In this document: positions 62,382 through 64,000 of the stretch, piece by piece
How the letters are laid out: each line of letters begins with the position of its first letter
How positions within the stretch are numbered: position 1 is the stretch's first letter
Assembly: GCA_902826775.1 (NCBI GenBank)
Contig: CADEHE010000009.1
Span: forward strand, 43,726-107,725
Reading direction: 5' to 3'
Length of the DNA stretch: 64,000 nucleotides
From: an uncultured Pseudomonadota bacterium
GTDB lineage: Bacteria > Pseudomonadota > Gammaproteobacteria > Burkholderiales > JALYOK01
Notes under the pieces: model-generated
The model's database searches: none
Seen by the model: only the letters and a program-made list of their open reading frames with translations
What the model was told of the DNA's origin: nothing
Made by a program: the position numbers and the translations under genes

Positions 62382-63862
62382 TAGTTGGCGCGCGCGTTCG
62401 GTTGGCTCTTGCGCTCAGCCTGATACGCGCTCTGGAGTTCTTTCAAGCGCGCTTCCGCGTTGGAGGTGTCGTAGAAATCGCCATCGCGCGTGCGCAGCGC
62501 GAGTTGCAGCTGCTCGACTGCCGCTCCGAGCTGGCCACGCAGGGCGTAGGCCTCGGCTTGCGCGCGGTGTTGACGAAAACGCTGTCCAAGGGAGGCATAG
62601 CTGCGCGCCTGCAGCTCGTATAAGCGCGCGTCGCCGCTGGTGAGCTGCAGCCGGTCGCTCACCAGCTTCAGCGCAGCGTCGTTGTTGCGCTCGTTCAACA
62701 GTGCCTCGGCGTAGCCGTAGGTGAGGGCGCGCGCATCGGGGAAGCGCTTGGCAGCCTCGCGGTAAATGGTCAACGCTTCGGCGGCGTTGCCGCGATCCAA
62801 TTTTATCTGTGCGGCGAGATGTTCGATAAGGGGGCTCGCGTGTTTGCGCGCGGGCGCCAAGGTCTCGTCAGCGCGAGCGAAATCGTTGCTTCGGTACAGC
62901 GCCAGCGCCTTGCCGTAGGCGTGCGCAGCCAGCGCCGCCGGCGCCTTCTCTACCGGTGCCGGATCGAATAGCTTCAACGCTTCGCGCGGCGCGACCGACA
63001 ACGCGCGCAGCCGGGCGCGGATAAGCTGGAACTCGAGATTGTCCGGCACTTGGCGGTACGGCAGCTGCGCCAAGCGGTTTTCCACATCGGCGATGCGTTC
63101 CGTCGTTACCGGGTGCGTGCGCAAATAGGTTGGAACATTGCTTTCATAGGCGCGCGCGTAGCGCTGCAAGCGCTCGAAAAAGCTGCGCATGGCACGCGCG
63201 TCAAAACCAGCTTGGGTGAGAGTCTGCAGGCCGATGCGATCGGCCTCGCGTTCATGCTCGCGCGTATAGTCGAGTTGACTCTGAATCGCGCTGGCTTGTG
63301 CGGCCGCGATCGCGGCTTGGCTTGCCTGCGAGTTTGAGCGAGCGGCAAGGATCGCGATTGCCACGGCCGCCAATGTGGTCAGAGAATTCTGTTGCCCGCC
63401 TTGCACCATGCGCGCGATGTGGTGCTGCGTGACGTGCGCGATTTCGTGGGCGAGCACGCTGGCGAGTTCCGACTCATTCTCTGCCGCCGCGACCAGGCCT
63501 GAGTGCACACCGATATAGCCCCCCGGCAGCGCGAAGGCGTTTAGGGAGGAATCGCGCATCACGAAGAATTCAAAATCTTGGCGCCCATCCGGCGCAGCGG
63601 AAAGAATTTTCCCGCCTAGGCGGCTGACATAGTCGACGGCTTCGGCGTCGTCCAAGTAACTCGCATCGGCGCGCAGCTTGGCCATGATCTCCTTGCCGAT
63701 GCTGCGTTCTTGACTGGCGGACAAGGCGCTGCGCGAGCTGTCGCCCAGATCCGGCAGATTCTGCGCCCCCAGATAGGGCGGCGTGAGGGCCAGACATAAC
63801 GCCAACGCGAGCGCAAGTGCGCGCTGCGTACGCGCTTTCAGGCAAAAGCACGGTAAATTCAT
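62381..63862 (-). CDS. bepA: M48 metalloprotease/chaperone BepA (YfgC)
   Basis: A 493-residue periplasmic protease and chaperone for outer-membrane protein assembly. Signal peptide (about 1-32), M48 domain with the zinc motif LAHEIAHVTQHH (about 137-148) and the downstream Glu in YTREHEREADRIGL (about 206-219), then TPR units (about 320-480, e.g. NAAEALTIYREAAKRFPD). Start at 63862 (MNLPCFCLK). It heads an operon with the sox genes, coupled by overlapping stop/start codons. Confidence 0.92.
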   Translation of the reverse strand: MNLPCFCLKARTQRALALALALCLALTPPYLGAQNLPDLGDSSRSALSASQERSIGKEIMAKLRADASYLDDAEAVDYVSRLGGKILSAAPDGRQDFEFFVMRDSSLNAFALPGGYIGVHSGLVAAAENESELASVLAHEIAHVTQHHIARMVQGGQQNSLTTLAAVAIAILAARSNSQASQAAIAAAQASAIQSQLDYTREHEREADRIGLQTLTQAGFDARAMRSFFERLQRYARAYESNVPTYLRTHPVTTERIADVENRLAQLPYRQVPDNLEFQLIRARLRALSVAPREALKLFDPAPVEKAPAALAAHAYGKALALYRSNDFARADETLAPARKHASPLIEHLAAQIKLDRGNAAEALTIYREAAKRFPDARALTYGYAEALLNERNNDAALKLVSDRLQLTSGDARLYELQARSYASLGQRFRQHRAQAEAYALRGQLGAAVEQLQLALRTRDGDFYDTSNAEARLKELQSAYQAERKSQPNARAN

Positions 63863-63950
63863 GCTGGTATGATATCGCGTTCCCAGTTCAAGTTCCCCCG
63901 AACGAAGGCCCACTTCTGCCCGTCGAGGCACCTACCTTCAATTTGCGCGC

Positions 63951-64000
63951 ATGAACGATAAGCTGACACACTTTGATGAACGCGGACAAGCGCATATGGT
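63951..64000 (+). CDS. moaC: Cyclic pyranopterin monophosphate synthase MoaC, 5' part only
   Basis: The first 17 codons, MNDKLTHFDERGQAHMV, match the conserved MoaC N-terminus (KLTHFDxxGxAHMVDV). The rest lies beyond the window. MoaC acts in molybdopterin synthesis. It is divergent from bepA, with 88 bp between. Confidence 0.85.
   Translation, partial: MNDKLTHFDERGQAHM

Overview
The window reads as chromosome of a GC-rich betaproteobacterium able to use C1 compounds. The reasons are a large set of tetrahydromethanopterin (H4MPT)-linked formaldehyde-oxidation and cofactor-assembly genes (fae, mch, mfnB, mfnD/E/F-like genes, several ATP-grasp genes), a PQQ alcohol dehydrogenase with the lanthanide-type Asp pair, a sox operon, PEP-CTERM/PrsT exopolysaccharide-associated genes, and housekeeping neighbourhoods (suhB/trmJ/cysE, lgt, ilvD). 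No phage, transposase, rRNA or CRISPR array was seen.

Layout. 1-4.1 kb: the last module of a non-ribosomal peptide synthetase, cut by the left edge, translationally coupled to a phosphopantetheinyl transferase; then tRNA-Ala(CGC). 4.6-11.9 kb: the most unusual region. A sigma-54-type promoter precedes a 780-residue Gly/Asn/Ala-repeat secreted protein, two small secreted proteins sharing its C-terminal motif, and a C39 peptidase-like protein. Facing them is an operon with a sigma-54 activator and an outer-membrane protein with coiled coil, proline-rich linker and beta-barrel. The parts resemble the Pseudomonas Fap functional-amyloid system, but the presumed structural protein is quite different.

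12.3-25.5 kb: mostly housekeeping (lgt, LysR regulator divergent from ilvD, rlmD with an internal 33-bp tandem repeat, MoxR-type ATPase, Nudix, CoA transferase, suhB, trmJ, cysE, iscA, MFS pump). 25.6-31.3 kb: an atypical PQQ protein, an arsS pair, a small TPR protein and an APS kinase fused to a degenerate ATP sulfurylase domain. 31.7-39.6 kb: a PEP-CTERM protein behind a sigma-54-type promoter, then two tandem PrsT-like TPR lipoproteins with a remnant of the neighbouring flavin oxidase gene between them, which marks an old segmental duplication.

39.7-60.1 kb: H4MPT genes in four transcription blocks. They are interrupted by an acyl-CoA dehydrogenase/enoyl-CoA hydratase operon and by a PQQ dehydrogenase unit whose cytochrome c gene carries an in-frame stop. 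Formaldehyde made by the PQQ dehydrogenase could be condensed with H4MPT by Fae and passed to Mch; mtdB, fhcABCD and mptG are not in the window. 60.3-63.9 kb: bepA-soxX-soxYZ-soxA, tightly coupled. The first 17 codons of moaC lie at the right edge.
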